A stretch of DNA of 64,000 nt from Mytilus trossulus (lineage: Eukaryota; Mollusca; Bivalvia; Mytilida; Mytilidae), in assembly GCF_036588685.1 (NCBI RefSeq), contig NC_086383.1, forward strand, positions 61,765,448-61,829,447, written 5' to 3'. Below the pieces are notes generated by a model. That model was given only the letters and a program-made list of their open reading frames with translations, had not been told where the DNA came from and ran no database searches. Made by a program: the position numbers and the translations under genes. Positions 23,301-33,244 of the stretch are shown piece after piece (position 1 is the stretch's first letter; every line of letters starts with the position of its first letter).

Positions 23301-26300
23301 TCACACTTAGACCCCAATCAGATCCACTATAATACATATTTTATAACTGATTTCAAAATAATTATAAGCAATGTATTTTCAGATAAATACTCTAGAAAAA
23401 AAACCAATTCAATGTTAACTTACCCAAAATTGAAGTAAATATAACAGACTTTTCCCTATTTTTTAAAGTAAAAAATTAAGGCTGAAATACCTAAAATCCA
23501 GGAGCTTCAGGGGGGTCGCCCCCCTACCAGGGCTAGCCCTGGACCCACTGGGGGCCTTAGGCGGCCCCCAGACCCCTCGCCCTTTGGGATGGTTCCCCCT
23601 AAAATTTTAAAGGTACCACCAGTCTAAATCAAAGCCTGAAAGGCTGTAAAAGCAATTGCTGACATGTTTATGTTTGGGGGACTTTTTTTTCATCCACATA
23701 TATTTAAGAATTAAACATGACAGGAGTGTTGTCTAGTTAGAATTAAGAAGGTTTTAACTTTATATCAATTAAAGACTTTAGCAGAAAGTCATTTTTAATA
23801 TGTTTTATATTTCACAAGGAGACAACACGTTTACCAGGCTAAAGTTGGGGTCATATACATGTGCTGAAACATATAACTCCAAGAGAAATTATTATGGATT
23901 ATCCCCTAGTAGTGTTTGTAACTGGGCAATAATTTCCTTTATTGATTTAATTTTCATAATTAATTTAAATTTTACCATTCAGTTAAAACATTTCAACTTT
24001 CCAGACGCAAATGTTGAAAAACGGGAAAGAAACAAAATATTTTACAAGACATAAACATGTAAAAAATAAATATATATTTCAGCTGACTAAAAATATTTTC
24101 ATAATGTTACTTTGTCATCATTTCTTAAAAACTAAGTCCCAAACATTATTGCTCAGTTGATATGTGTCATCCTCATGCGGTACGAGATAACTATAATTCT
24201 CATGCAATCCCGAAAAGAGGGGCCATCACAGACAAACATGACATTAAATCGTCATTATACGAACAAGATCAAACAGCTCTAAGTTGCTTTGATATTTATC
24301 CAATTTTCAGGAAACATTGTGAACAGTACAGACTAAAGTAAAGTAAGTGTGAAAATGATCTTCAATATTTCGAAAACATGTGAAATAAAATTGCAAACAC
24401 GGTGGACCGTCGAGGGTCAACAAACGTAGTAGACTCGTCCATTGGAAAGACGAGGATAATGGTTTCATCATTTGTCATGCATACCCAGTTTTGAATATGA
24501 TATCCAAAAAGGATGTACTTTTTTTAGTCTATGAAACTAGAAAATTCCAAATTGTAAATATCTCTTCATCTGGACTTGGCATCTATCACGTTTGGACGGG
24601 TCCATTTCATTAGTAAGGTGATCGATAAATCTTACGGAGTTATGACAAAAAAGGAAAACAAACTTATTGTTATGTGTTTTAACAAGGGTTTCGTTCCTTA
24701 TATTATTTGCGCAAACAAATCAACAAAATAGGTCAGTTAACTTTGTCTATTTTTAGATTACAGGTAATCATTTGACACTACGTATAACCTGATAACCTGT
24801 GTAGTGATTTTGATTTTACAATAAATTTATGAATGAACGACAATTTTATGAATGAACAAGAGCACCTGACCTCTTTCTTAAAAAAACACCAATTAAACAT
24901 ATAAAACTGTATATCATAAAAGATAATTCAGTCAAATTTTCAATACTAAATCAACAACTGAAATGATTCCATATTTTGTTGAAACATCGTACGAACGGAA
25001 AACGGAATCGCAGGTATAAAATTGCATTTTTTTCACTCGGACGTCTATGTTTTTTGATAGTCAAACGGTTGTCCGCCTAAATACAAAAATACATCTACAA
25101 GAACGTATGCTGAAACTTCTTAAATCCACTAACGTTTTTCAAAAGTTTCAAGCTATGTATTGCATTAGAAAACATATGTAGGTGTTTAAGAATGACAGAC
25201 CAGGAGCCTGGTTAACAAAATACTATGGCTTGATCTGGGCGGAGTCTCTGATCTGGGTCACAAAGATGGCCATACGCGACGGCATGAAAGCAATAGACCA
25301 CTTTCGAGTTCATCCGTCACCGGCAAAAACTCGTCAATTATGCATGCCTTTATGACGTCATTTACCAGATAGAGGGGCTCGCCTGTATCCCTGCACTATT
25401 TACGTTCATCAAGCGTCTTAGTGATCGTTTTTGTGCAGGATAAACTAGAAATAATGGTTGCTCTGTAGGTACTTACTGACAATTCCCTAATGACAGCAGT
25501 GTTGATTGTCTATTTTCAGAATTCAATTTGCCGAATAATTCGTACAATATAGAATTATAATTTTCCAACCACTCGCTCAACCTTGTAAGGAAGTGACGAC
25601 GCCCCTAAACGCACAGATGACTGCGATAAAGGCGCGTATAATTGACGAGTTTTTTCCGGTGACGGATGTGTAACAAAATATTTGTTCCGGCGTGACATTT
25701 GTTCCGCCGGAACAAATTTCATATGAAATATGTTCCACCGGAACTTATGTCACAGAAAATATGTTCCAGCACTATAAAATTTGTTCCGGAACTAATTTTT
25801 TAAACAAGTTTGAAATAAGTTCCGGAACAAAAATTACAGCACCATGAGTTTTGTTCCAATATTAAAATTTAAAAGAAAAGGTGAAATAAGTTCCTGTGAT
25901 ATTAGTTTTGAACAAAGGTATTTTATAGAAATCAATGAAAATGTTCTGCTCGTACCTATTTCACAGAAAATAAGTACTGTGCTTGCATGGGGTACATTTG
26001 CAATTAAATGCATGACTGTAGGATGGAGATAAGCAATAAAAGTGATTATAATGTATCATAACTTGTATCTATGCTTACAGGGACTAAACTTGGGAATTTC
26101 AAACTGGGAGCCCAGACCAGATATTTCATAATTATTTTCTATATGTTCAACTTAACTTTATCTGAAAGTTTAGGGGCCCAGCTCAAAATCTAGGAGCCAT
26201 GGGCGACTGGGCTCCCTTTAAGTTTTTTCCCTGAAATTATTGTTTTATCCTTTATGTGGTATTCGACCTCCTTGTTTCCTGTTGATCTGTCATGGGTGTT

Positions 26301-27357
26301 ATTATCATACATGTACTTAGCTATGGTCATTGCAGTTTTTAAAGAGCATGTCTTTTGTTTCTTTGTCTTTTAAAATAATTGATCAGTCACTTTGTCCTTT
26401 TTTAAAAAGTACAAATGTTCATCTTTAACTATGATACCTTTTTTGGGGGAATGACTTTTATTTTTATTTTTTATTCTACTTTTTCCTGGTTCATAATTGT
26501 CATTTTTAGTATTATTAATTGAGTATGTTATTTAACTTTTGCTGAACTCCACATGATTCAAATTGGATGTTTACACTTTTTATTTATTACATTATCAATA
26601 TTATACAGACTAAATACATGTTTTTTATAATGACTTTAAACTGACTGATGACAAGTGCTCAGTATATAAGATAACTTGTTTAACCAGTGGAACATATTTC
26701 ATAGACAAGGAACTTATTTCACCAGGTGAGGAACAAATCTCACAAATCCAGAACTTATTTCACCAGGTAAGGAACTAATCTCACAAACATGGAACTTATT
26801 TCACTAGGTAAGGAACAAATTTCACCAACCCAGAACTTATTTCACCAGGTAAAGTGTGGAACTTATTTCATATAGATGGAACAAATTATATAGAAATTGT
26901 CTGTGTAAAAAGTTCTCCCAGAACAAATTACCTGTGAAATTAGGTCCACTGGAACTTTTTTCACAGGAACAAATTATGGCTCACATATGAACTCAAAAGT
27001 GGTCTATTGCTTTAAAAAAATAATGAAACCCCTGACTATTATACCTGGCATGAGCTGGACACTTGATGCTTTGTCTATCATCAATAAATTGATAAATCTG
27101 TCCTTGTCCATGAAATACAGTCCAGTATCAATCTCGATGTCGTTGGCTTTTACCTCGTCTCCAAAAATCTGGTTGTATAGTGTCAACTTGAACCAGAAGG
27201 GCAGCAGACAGCTGACGATCGACACCAACGAAGAAAACACCAACAATAGCCCAGAGATGAGCAGGAAGCCCGAACTAAAGACATTGTGGAGGCATTCCCC
27301 AATCACCTCGCCTGGACTTCTAGATTTGCCATAACTGTATTGTTTATTCTGATACAT
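14299..27357 (-). CDS. Claudin/PMP22-type four-transmembrane protein, five exons
   Basis: Minus-strand exons 27357-27045, 21457-21314, 20703-20356, 15307-15260 and 14342-14299 join in frame to give 298 residues; every intron is phase 1. Predicted layout: short cytoplasmic N-terminus; TM1 about residues 28-57; first extracellular loop to about 105 containing PFWFKL and TGLYFMDKD; TM2 about 107-130; TM3 about 141-168; second loop; TM4 about 204-228 (WGFYFAAAAALFSLVSAICV); then a 70-residue cytoplasmic tail rich in Pro and Tyr ending SEVDL. The topology and the bulky first loop fit the claudin/PMP22/TMEM47 fold. The first loop lacks the paired cysteines of classical claudins, so it is a divergent member or another tetraspan family. 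The terminal V-D-L could bind a class II PDZ domain. Exon 3 can instead read through its donor to a stop at 20339 (273 residues). Subfamily not identified. Confidence 0.75.
14808..15190 (-). repeat. Dispersed repeat, reverse copy
   Basis: It contains 'attgccaatgagactactat', 'gacacagaaattaacaac' and, near 15100, 'atgatcaaagcccaa' and 'tataaaagtcccagaa'. This is the reverse-complement order of the copy at 32657-32856. It lies in intron 4 of the claudin-like gene. Confidence 0.6.
15260..15307 (-). CDS. Claudin-like gene, exon 4 (48-nt cassette)
   Basis: The acceptor is 'ccattgtttag' and the donor ACAG|GTACAG. In phase 1 it encodes GYGLPPPEERPLMYT. At 48 nt it is a multiple of three, so it could be included or skipped without changing the frame of exon 5. 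Confidence 0.6.
16696..16903. mobile_element. Miniature inverted-repeat element with TA flanks
   Basis: The 25-bp ends starting CTGTGGATTCATT match at about 21 of 25 positions (16696-16720 against 16879-16903 reversed), and both sides carry TA. A TA duplication fits the Tc1/mariner class. The internal sequence has repeated 'ttcgtgg' words and no gene. It lies in intron 3 of the claudin-like gene. Confidence 0.7.
16904..19395. other. Intronic AT-rich sequence of the claudin-like gene
   Basis: Nothing protein-like and no structured repeat recognised. Poly-T and poly-A tracts are frequent. Confidence 0.4.
19396..19508. mobile_element. Short GTGGCGGATCCA-type element with a long G run
   Basis: The left end 'agtggcggacccag' and right end 'ggatccacccctg' are imperfect inverted ends, with 'atcaatgcatttgaatgggg' inside as in four other copies (55924, 56589, 60234, 60693). 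A run of about 20 G follows the left end. Probably a non-autonomous DNA element. Confidence 0.6.
20356..20703 (-). CDS. Claudin-like gene, exon 3 (end of TM3, second loop, TM4)
   Basis: The acceptor is 'ttttatttcag' and the donor CCTG|GTGAAT. It encodes the rest of TM3, a loop with NRFGYYKVLEAYP and TM4. If the donor is not used the frame continues GEFLL and stops at 20339-20341, giving a short-tail isoform. Confidence 0.8.
21314..21457 (-). CDS. Claudin-like gene, exon 2 (TM2 and start of TM3)
   Basis: The acceptor is 'tttttcttccag' and the donor AATAG|GTATG. In phase 1 it reads DYLKFAQLLFLVGTIGILVC, then a charged LTRDK turn, then AEMSLAGATVAI. It is hydrophobic as expected for two membrane helices. 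Confidence 0.8.
21935..22104 (+). CDS. Unrecognised protein-like exon, antisense inside the claudin-like intron
   Basis: The plus strand reads MTDPCEVVTGFLREGLRLTH and on, through a balanced, soluble-protein composition to KNFPQKK. A plausible acceptor (ttcaatgacag, exon start 21942) precedes it and a possible donor (AA|GTATAT) follows at 22105. The ATG at 21935 could also be the start. I do not recognise the family and found no partner exon. It may be a retroposed or element-derived fragment. Confidence 0.25.
23100..23620. repeat. Dispersed repeat with C-rich end
   Basis: The text 'tcagattcccgtatcccgct' and 'ttttcctgggtcccgctaga', and a GC-rich palindromic end at 23498-23585 (cgcccccctacc / ggccttaggcggcc), stand out from the AT-rich surroundings. 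I recognise this as a common mussel dispersed repeat; class unknown. Confidence 0.45.
25311..25668. mobile_element. 358-bp miniature element with 43-bp terminal inverted repeats
   Basis: 25311-25353 and 25626-25668 are inverted copies, starting CATCCGTCACCGGCAAAAAC on the left; the outer 30 bp differ at one position. The internal sequence has no open frame. It lies in intron 1 of the claudin-like gene, directly against the next repeat cluster. Target-site duplication not identified. Confidence 0.8.
25672..26977. repeat. Region bounded by clusters of GGAACAAATTTCA words
   Basis: At 25672-25960 and again at 26690-26977 the word GGAAC(A/T)(A/T)ATTTCA and its complement recur many times, separated by about 700 bp of plain sequence. 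The layout, subterminal repeats around a core, resembles a non-autonomous DNA element, but I cannot define ends or a target duplication. A short open frame at 25844-26032 is only repeat translation. Confidence 0.5.
26709..26890 (+). repeat. 21-bp minisatellite with alternating unit types
   Basis: Units alternate between GGAACTTATTTCACCAGGTAA and a second type starting GGAACAAATCTCACAAA, about eight to nine units, so the true period is about 42 bp. It is part of the larger word cluster. Confidence 0.75.
27045..27357 (-). CDS. Claudin-like gene, exon 1 (start codon, TM1, first loop)
   Basis: It starts at ATG 27357-27355, MYQNKQYSYGKSRSPGEVIG, then TM1 (FLLISGLLLVFSSLVSIVSC) and the extracellular loop. 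The donor is CCAG|GTATAA, phase 1. No upstream in-frame ATG joins it without a stop. Confidence 0.8.
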
Positions 27358-29754
27358 TGTTTACTTCAAATTTTGATTTCCGGTTTCTGTAAACTTTTGA
27401 GAAAGTGTTTTCCCGTCACCTGACCTGTCTTATATGCTGACACTCAAAGTTAATTTTTTACATAAAGTTATGGGAAACAATTTGCAATGGTTGTTTAGAT
27501 TAAAATAAAATCTAACGAAAACTGCATTTCCGCATTCATCACATCTTGGCGTCCACCATTTGCATTTCTCACCTGTCACAGGTAAATTGTTGACTGTTAC
27601 CTGCTGATTTGAATTTTATTAGGAAACAGTGTAATGGAATTCCTATGAACCATAAATGATAGATTTTTATACAGAGAATTCCAACGGCCGTTATTTAAAA
27701 TTAAATAAGAGTTACATTTCTTTGCGGATAATAAAGATGCGGACAGACATATAAAGCCTTTAACGAAATAAGAAACAAATTACATGAGGCAAGGATTTGT
27801 ATAGCGTTTAACTATACAAATCCTTGCATGAGGGAATAAATGTATTAAATTAAAAAAAAAGAGTATATTTTTAAATTGGATGAACTGTAATTTCCAATTG
27901 GTAACGTCAAAATTTGACGTTTTACGTCAGTTATCGAGTATACTTTGTTCGTTTTGTTTGTAATCATTTTTTGATCGATATGGATACTTCAAAGTCTTGA
28001 ATATGTATGAAATATTTCTCCTGGTAGATACGCAAGCAAATGAACTTTTTTGTTTTCTGATCCGGCTTGTGTTGTATTTTTCTTTATATTTATTGAACTT
28101 TTATTTTTTTGCTCTTTTCTTTTTAGTTTCTTTATCTCTTTACAATATTTAATTCTCTCTGTCTCGGACATAAAATTCTTCTGTTCTATAATTAATATTT
28201 TACCTATTTATTGACAAATTACCATATGTTGGTTTTTTTTTTTCATTTTAGATAATTATTCATTTTCTATTTGATTATAACTACTATTATGTATTGCAGT
28301 TCTTATCGTGGTTTCTATGATTCTATCTTTTTTTGAAATTTGTAATTTGGTTATTTTGTTTTGTCCTCTGATCTTAAAACATGAAATCGAACCGTACTTG
28401 TTATTTAAAAACAATGAAAGATCGTTCATATATCATATGATAATACGAACTGCTTTCAAAGTTCGATGGCCTAGGAAGATGATTGGCCTAATGAGTTCAT
28501 ATAAAGTGATAAAAAGCATGGCGATTTTAAGATACGCTCGTGGCAAGATTTGTTCGACTCCGATCCTAATAGACAGTCTTTGCAAATGTTTTAACCTAAG
28601 CTCGACTGATGTCCGACTTCTCCTACCTTTGATGATAGGTTTATAAAATACAACAAATGTCGCTTATAAATGTAGTGGTGTTTAACACCAAAAACAAAGA
28701 ACTTTTAGAAATAATTTGAAAACACATCCATGTATATATGTATAGCGTCCCGAATCGAAAACGTTCAAAACGTAAGAAAATTGCTCAGTGGAGAAACTTG
28801 CAAGACATTTGATTTGTTAAAAAACGAAGTCTTTTCGACTTGACAGCTTATCAAAACGTATATTATCGTATTGTGGGGTGAAAGCACAATTACGAAAAAG
28901 CACTGTTTTGTATGCTACAAATTGAATATTTAATATAATGACGTTGAAACTGACAGAGTTTTGGTAAAAAACGGCAAAATTCGACATTGGACAATCTTGC
29001 AAGACATACATAAATAAGTCATTTTCCCGAAGCCAATGTGTTTTTATTTGTGGTGCGAGTGCTGTAAAATTCCGGATTTGAAATGGTCTATCTAAGCACT
29101 TTTGCAGGAATAATTTATGAAAACAAATATTTTTATCATCTGATATTTTAAAAAGCGATAAACTTTGATAACTTACCATTTTCCGAAACCTGACCAAGGC
29201 GAGGATTATTCTTTTTTTGAAAAAATCAGCTTTTACCGTTCGATCAACACAAAAAAACAGCAATGGTGTCATAAATTATATTAGACGTTTATCCTTCGTG
29301 CAAATTTTCGCGGATTTAAAACTTTTTCTTAGACCACAAAAATTTCCGCAAAAGTTATTTTGCGAATAATTTGTTACGTCTGACACGCATATTTTTGACG
29401 TTTCGGTAATATTTCTATCATTATTTGAAACTATTATGAAAAGTTGAAGAATATTTTTTTTTGTTTTTTGGAAACAGTAATACTTGCCTAATCTATGGAT
29501 ATAAATTTCATAAAGCTGAACTATTTAGTTTTCATAGAAGAGCTATTCATCAAATTGCTCTGTCGCATTTCACAGCATTGACGCAATAACGTGCTTAACA
29601 TCTTATGTAAATGATATATATAAAAATGGGACGGAAATTTCTCAAGACTGTAATTTTGCAAAAATATAAAAATAAATCCAATTGTCCAGAGTGAATGTAA
29701 TGTTTCCTGCAAAAAAAACCTAAATCCATCTAAAAGTAAAATACGGAAAAACAG
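27358..29754. other. Upstream flank of the claudin-like gene; no supported gene
   Basis: The promoter and 5' leader of the claudin-like gene must lie just above 27357, but no TATA box is evident. A 12-bp exact palindrome-like pair (tgtatagcgttt/aactatacaaatcc) lies near 27800. Open frames at 28308-28646 (plus) and 28817-29272 (minus) have somewhat protein-like composition but no recognisable motif, start context or splice signal. Confidence 0.35.
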
Positions 29755-30392
29755 GATTTTTTTGTTGCAAAATTTACTTCTACAGTAGGTATGATCTTAT
29801 GATCATAAACATAAGATCATAAACAAGCTTCTGTCCAAGTTTGGTAGAAAACCATTAAAGATTAAAGAAGTTCGCTGCTCAGTTAAAAAATAAATAACTT
29901 TCCGTAAAACTAGTATATGTTGATAGGGGATTAATTGAGGAATCAAAAAAGCAAAAAAATACAGGGCTCAATGTGCTTGTTTTAGAGATATGTCAGATAT
30001 TAGCCATTGGAATTTTGCGGGAAATGTTCTCTCTTGACTTTTCATAGCTTCATCACTGACCAGTTAAAGTTCTCAAAAACTATTAAAAAATAAATAAGAT
30101 TTTATAAGACTTTTACAAATGGCTTATAATTATACGTTTGAAAGATTTGTAAAAAGAAAATTTAGGGTCCATGGGAATTTATTTTAAGGCATTCAAACGG
30201 ATAAAACCAGAGTATTACGAAAATCTGTCAAAAATTCCAAAACATGACAAGGAAATATCCTTAAAAAGTTATTCAAATTTCATTAACTTTAATCACAGTG
30301 TGGATATTTGTGGACGCCACCGACGACGACAGCGACGCCGACGATGGAATGTAAGATAATTATTCCTCGCTTTTTCGAAGGCTCGACAAAAA
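29755..30392. repeat. Dispersed repeat with a CGACG-rich end
   Basis: It begins near an internal 'gatcttatgatcataaac' duplication, includes 'gggctcaatgtgcttgtttt', and ends 'cgacgacgacagcgacgccg ... aggctcgacaaaaa'. The terminal word 'aggctcgacaaaaa' also closes the repeat at 38592, which ties the two as one family. Confidence 0.55.
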
Positions 30393-30436
30393 AGAATATT
30401 TGCATGATAACAATTAAAGCCATGTGTCATTTCTAA

Positions 30437-31567
30437 ATAATCGATACTAGTGTTAAAAATTCTTTAGAGGTTTTAGATAAAATACATGCTTTCAATGGTC
30501 CTTACAATTCTGTTGACAGTTATGATTTTTCTACTCTGTACACTACACTTCCACACAATCTTATAAAGAAAAAGTTTTTGTATTTGATAAAATGGTCTTT
30601 CGAAAAATCTCATTGTAATTTTTTTTGCTGTAACTCGTTTAAGGACTTTTTCTGTAACGAAAAAGGAAAGTATGCTAGATACACTTACTGGAAATGTGAG
30701 GATATGATTGAAGCTTTAAACTTTCTACTAGATAACATTTATGTACGTTTCGGCGATAAAGTGTATCGTCAGGTAGTAGGTATTCCTATGGGCACCAACT
30801 GTGCCCCTTTAATAGCAGATTTATTTCTATATTGCTATGAATCTCAGTTTATGACCCAACTCAGTAAAGACCCATCATTGTTATATTTGGTTAATACTTT
30901 CAAAAATACCTACCGTTATCTGGATGATATTTTTTCGTTGAATAATCCAGAGTTCTCTAAATATACTTCAGAAATTTACCCAAACGAACTTACTTTAACT
31001 AAATCTAACATAAACAGCAGCAGTTGTCCTTTTCTAGATTTAGACATTTCAATTTCAAACGGGAAACTTCACACTAAAATTTAAGACAAAAGAGACGATT
31101 TTTCATTTCCTATTGTTAATTTTCCTTTTTCAGACGGAGATGTGCCTTTGGCTCCATCATACGGTGTTTATATATCGCAACTCGTTCGGTTTGCCCGTGT
31201 GTGTTCTGATGTCATAGATTTTAACGAACGTAATCAGTGCATCACTGGTAAATTGTTGTGTCAGGGATTTCGATACCATAAATTACTTAAAACTTTTACT
31301 AAATTCTTTCATAGATACAAAGATTTGATTGGTAAATCTGGCTATACCTGTAGAAAGCTTATTAAAAATGGTATTTCACATCCTAAATTTTATGGTAATA
31401 TTGTACTTAAAGCGAGGAAATCACTATGTGATCCTTGTAAACTCATCGAACCTTAAAACAAACTTATAAGTAAGGGTTATCGTACCAATATTGTAATTAG
31501 ATCTCTGAATATAGTTCACATTGGCACTAATATTGATTTTGTCATTAGCAAATTAAAACAGAACTAA
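30437..31567 (+). pseudogene. Penelope-like reverse transcriptase, nearly open (copy B)
   Basis: One frame runs from 30437 (after a stop) to 31456. It is broken by a single TAA at 31082-31084 where the context KI-DKRDDFSFPIVNF shows an ordinary codon was lost, and later by TAA at 31454. Motifs in order: DFSTLYTTLPHN, VGIPMGTNCAPLIADLFLY (finger/palm), YRYLDDIFSLNN with an intact YLDD catalytic core, FLDLDISISNGKLHTKI, then the thumb (SYGVYISQLVRFARVCSDV). It is a different subfamily from copy A: it has YLDD and a different thumb. No GIY-YIG endonuclease is recognisable downstream. The 5' end of the element is not seen. Much less decayed than copy A, so probably younger. Confidence 0.8.
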
Positions 31568-32612
31568 TTTTCATAATCTTTTGAGGCGAGATGTATAGAG
31601 ACACAGACACGTTAATTTTTATTTCCATAGAAGTCGCTCTTCACTATCCTACTACCTGTCGATACTTTTATTTTTGGCATTGCACAAGTCATGTCTTCTT
31701 TGACTATAAATGACGTTAAAATACTAAATCCCTGGGATGTGTTTTAGTTGATTTTAGTCTCTGATGCATGATTTTTTATTATTAATTGGCTTTGGCTTTT
31801 AACTAGCTGTCAGTAACTGCGAGCACTCTCAAATCGTATTTTCTTGTTAATTCGACCTGTTGATACTGTTTATAATGCTTTTTTGTTATTTTTTTTAATA
31901 TATGGATCTTGTCTGTACACCAGCTTTGATTATTTGTGATATCTTCAATTTTTCACTTATTCTTACTACATTTGTATAAACTTCAAGATTATAATTATTT
32001 TTTTAAAACCGGTTTTTTTCTAAAGTGAATTTTGATTGGTTAAATATTTCCCAGTGATGTCCTGCTATGGCTTTGTTTGAATATGTTTGTTAGCTTGTTG
32101 GTCATGAATGTTTGTCTCTAATATTTAATTAACTGTCCATTTGTATTCAGATATCGCAAATCAAATGTATTCGTTCATTGTGTAATCATACGTTTTTTGA
32201 TTGAGTTAAGTCTGCCAATTGATATTTTATCGTGTGTTTTTCTATGTTGTGATGTTATGCTATTGTTTCAGAAAAAGGGAGAAGGTTTGGATCCATTAAA
32301 ACGTTTAATCCCGCTGCAAATGTTTGCACCTGTCCTAAGTCAGGACTCTGATGTACAGTAGTTGTCGTTTGTTTATGTAATATATACGTGTTTCTTGTTT
32401 TGTTTATATAGATTAGACCGTTGGTTTTCCCGTTTGAACGATTTTACACTAGTAATTTTGGGGCCCTTTATAGCTTGTTGTTCGGTGTGAGCCAAGGCTC
32501 CGTGTTGAAGGCCGTACTTTAACCTATAATGTTTTACTTTTTAAATTGTTACTTGGATGGAGAGTGGTCTCATTGACACTCACACCACATCTTCCTATAT
32601 CTATCAAGATAA
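31568..32612 (+). repeat. 3' tail of copy B with dispersed repeat end
   Basis: No coding potential. From about 32270 it carries the same block as 12597-12935: 'ttaatcccgctgcaaatgtt', 'gagccaaggctccgtgttga', ending 'acaccacatcttcctatatc'. That this block is the element's own 3' end is inference from adjacency; it may be an independent short element. Confidence 0.55.
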
Positions 32613-32656
32613 GACTTGATTGCTAGGCTATTTTTCTTACATTTTTTTTTATATAA

Positions 32657-32856
32657 ATAAGGCCGTTAGTTTTCTCGTTTGAATTGTTTTACTTTGGAAT
32701 ATCGGGGCCTTTTATAGCTGACTATGTGGTATGGGCTTTGCTCATTGTTGAAGGCCGTACGGTGACCTATAGTCGTTAATGTCTGTGTCACTTTGGTATC
32801 TTGTGGACAGTTGTCTCATTGGCAATCATACCACATCTTCTTTTTTATATGCAGAT
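32657..32856 (+). repeat. Related dispersed repeat, second subfamily
   Basis: It resembles the preceding block but with 'tagctgactatgtggtatgg', 'gctcattgttgaaggccgta' and 'gtggacagttgtctcattgg'. It is the forward counterpart of the reverse copy at 41647-41840. Confidence 0.65.
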
Positions 32857-32995
32857 GATCTACCTGATAAAATTTTGCAGCCTATAGGGCAAAATCATCA
32901 GGTGGAATTGCATTCAAATGGCAACGTATTGCGGATAAGCCAAGAACACTGATAGACATGTTTAAACATGCAAAACCTAAATTTTACCCAAACAT

Positions 32996-33244
32996 CTAAG
33001 AGCGGTTATTTAGGTTCAACTGACTATGCCAGTAAAATCTGCAACTGTAGAGGGCTACCCTGTAGAGAGACCCCTCAGTGCTGATAAACGAATACCCCTC
33101 ATGTTTTCTTAAAGATGGTGGAGGACCAATTTCAATGGTCTGCAATTGATGCATTTTCATCCGGAAATTTAACTTGATCTTGACCAGCTGGTCATTGCCA
33201 TATTTTACTTTGATGGCAACACGGAAAATGAAACATCTATTCAT
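32996..33244 (-). other. Unrecognised 82-codon frame
   Basis: The minus strand reads CFIFRVAIKVKYGNDQLVKI and includes TIEIGPPPSLRKHEGYSFI. Composition is protein-like and a possible acceptor (accttatag) lies just upstream, but no family is recognised and no other exon found. Could be an element-derived fragment. Confidence 0.2.

Noticed and set aside
25844..26032. 62-codon plus-strand frame
   Set aside because: Repeat translation inside the GGAAC-word cluster.
28308..29272. Two open frames of 112 and 151 codons on opposite strands
   Set aside because: No motif, no splice signals and no partner exons; kept only as a remark in the regional entry.
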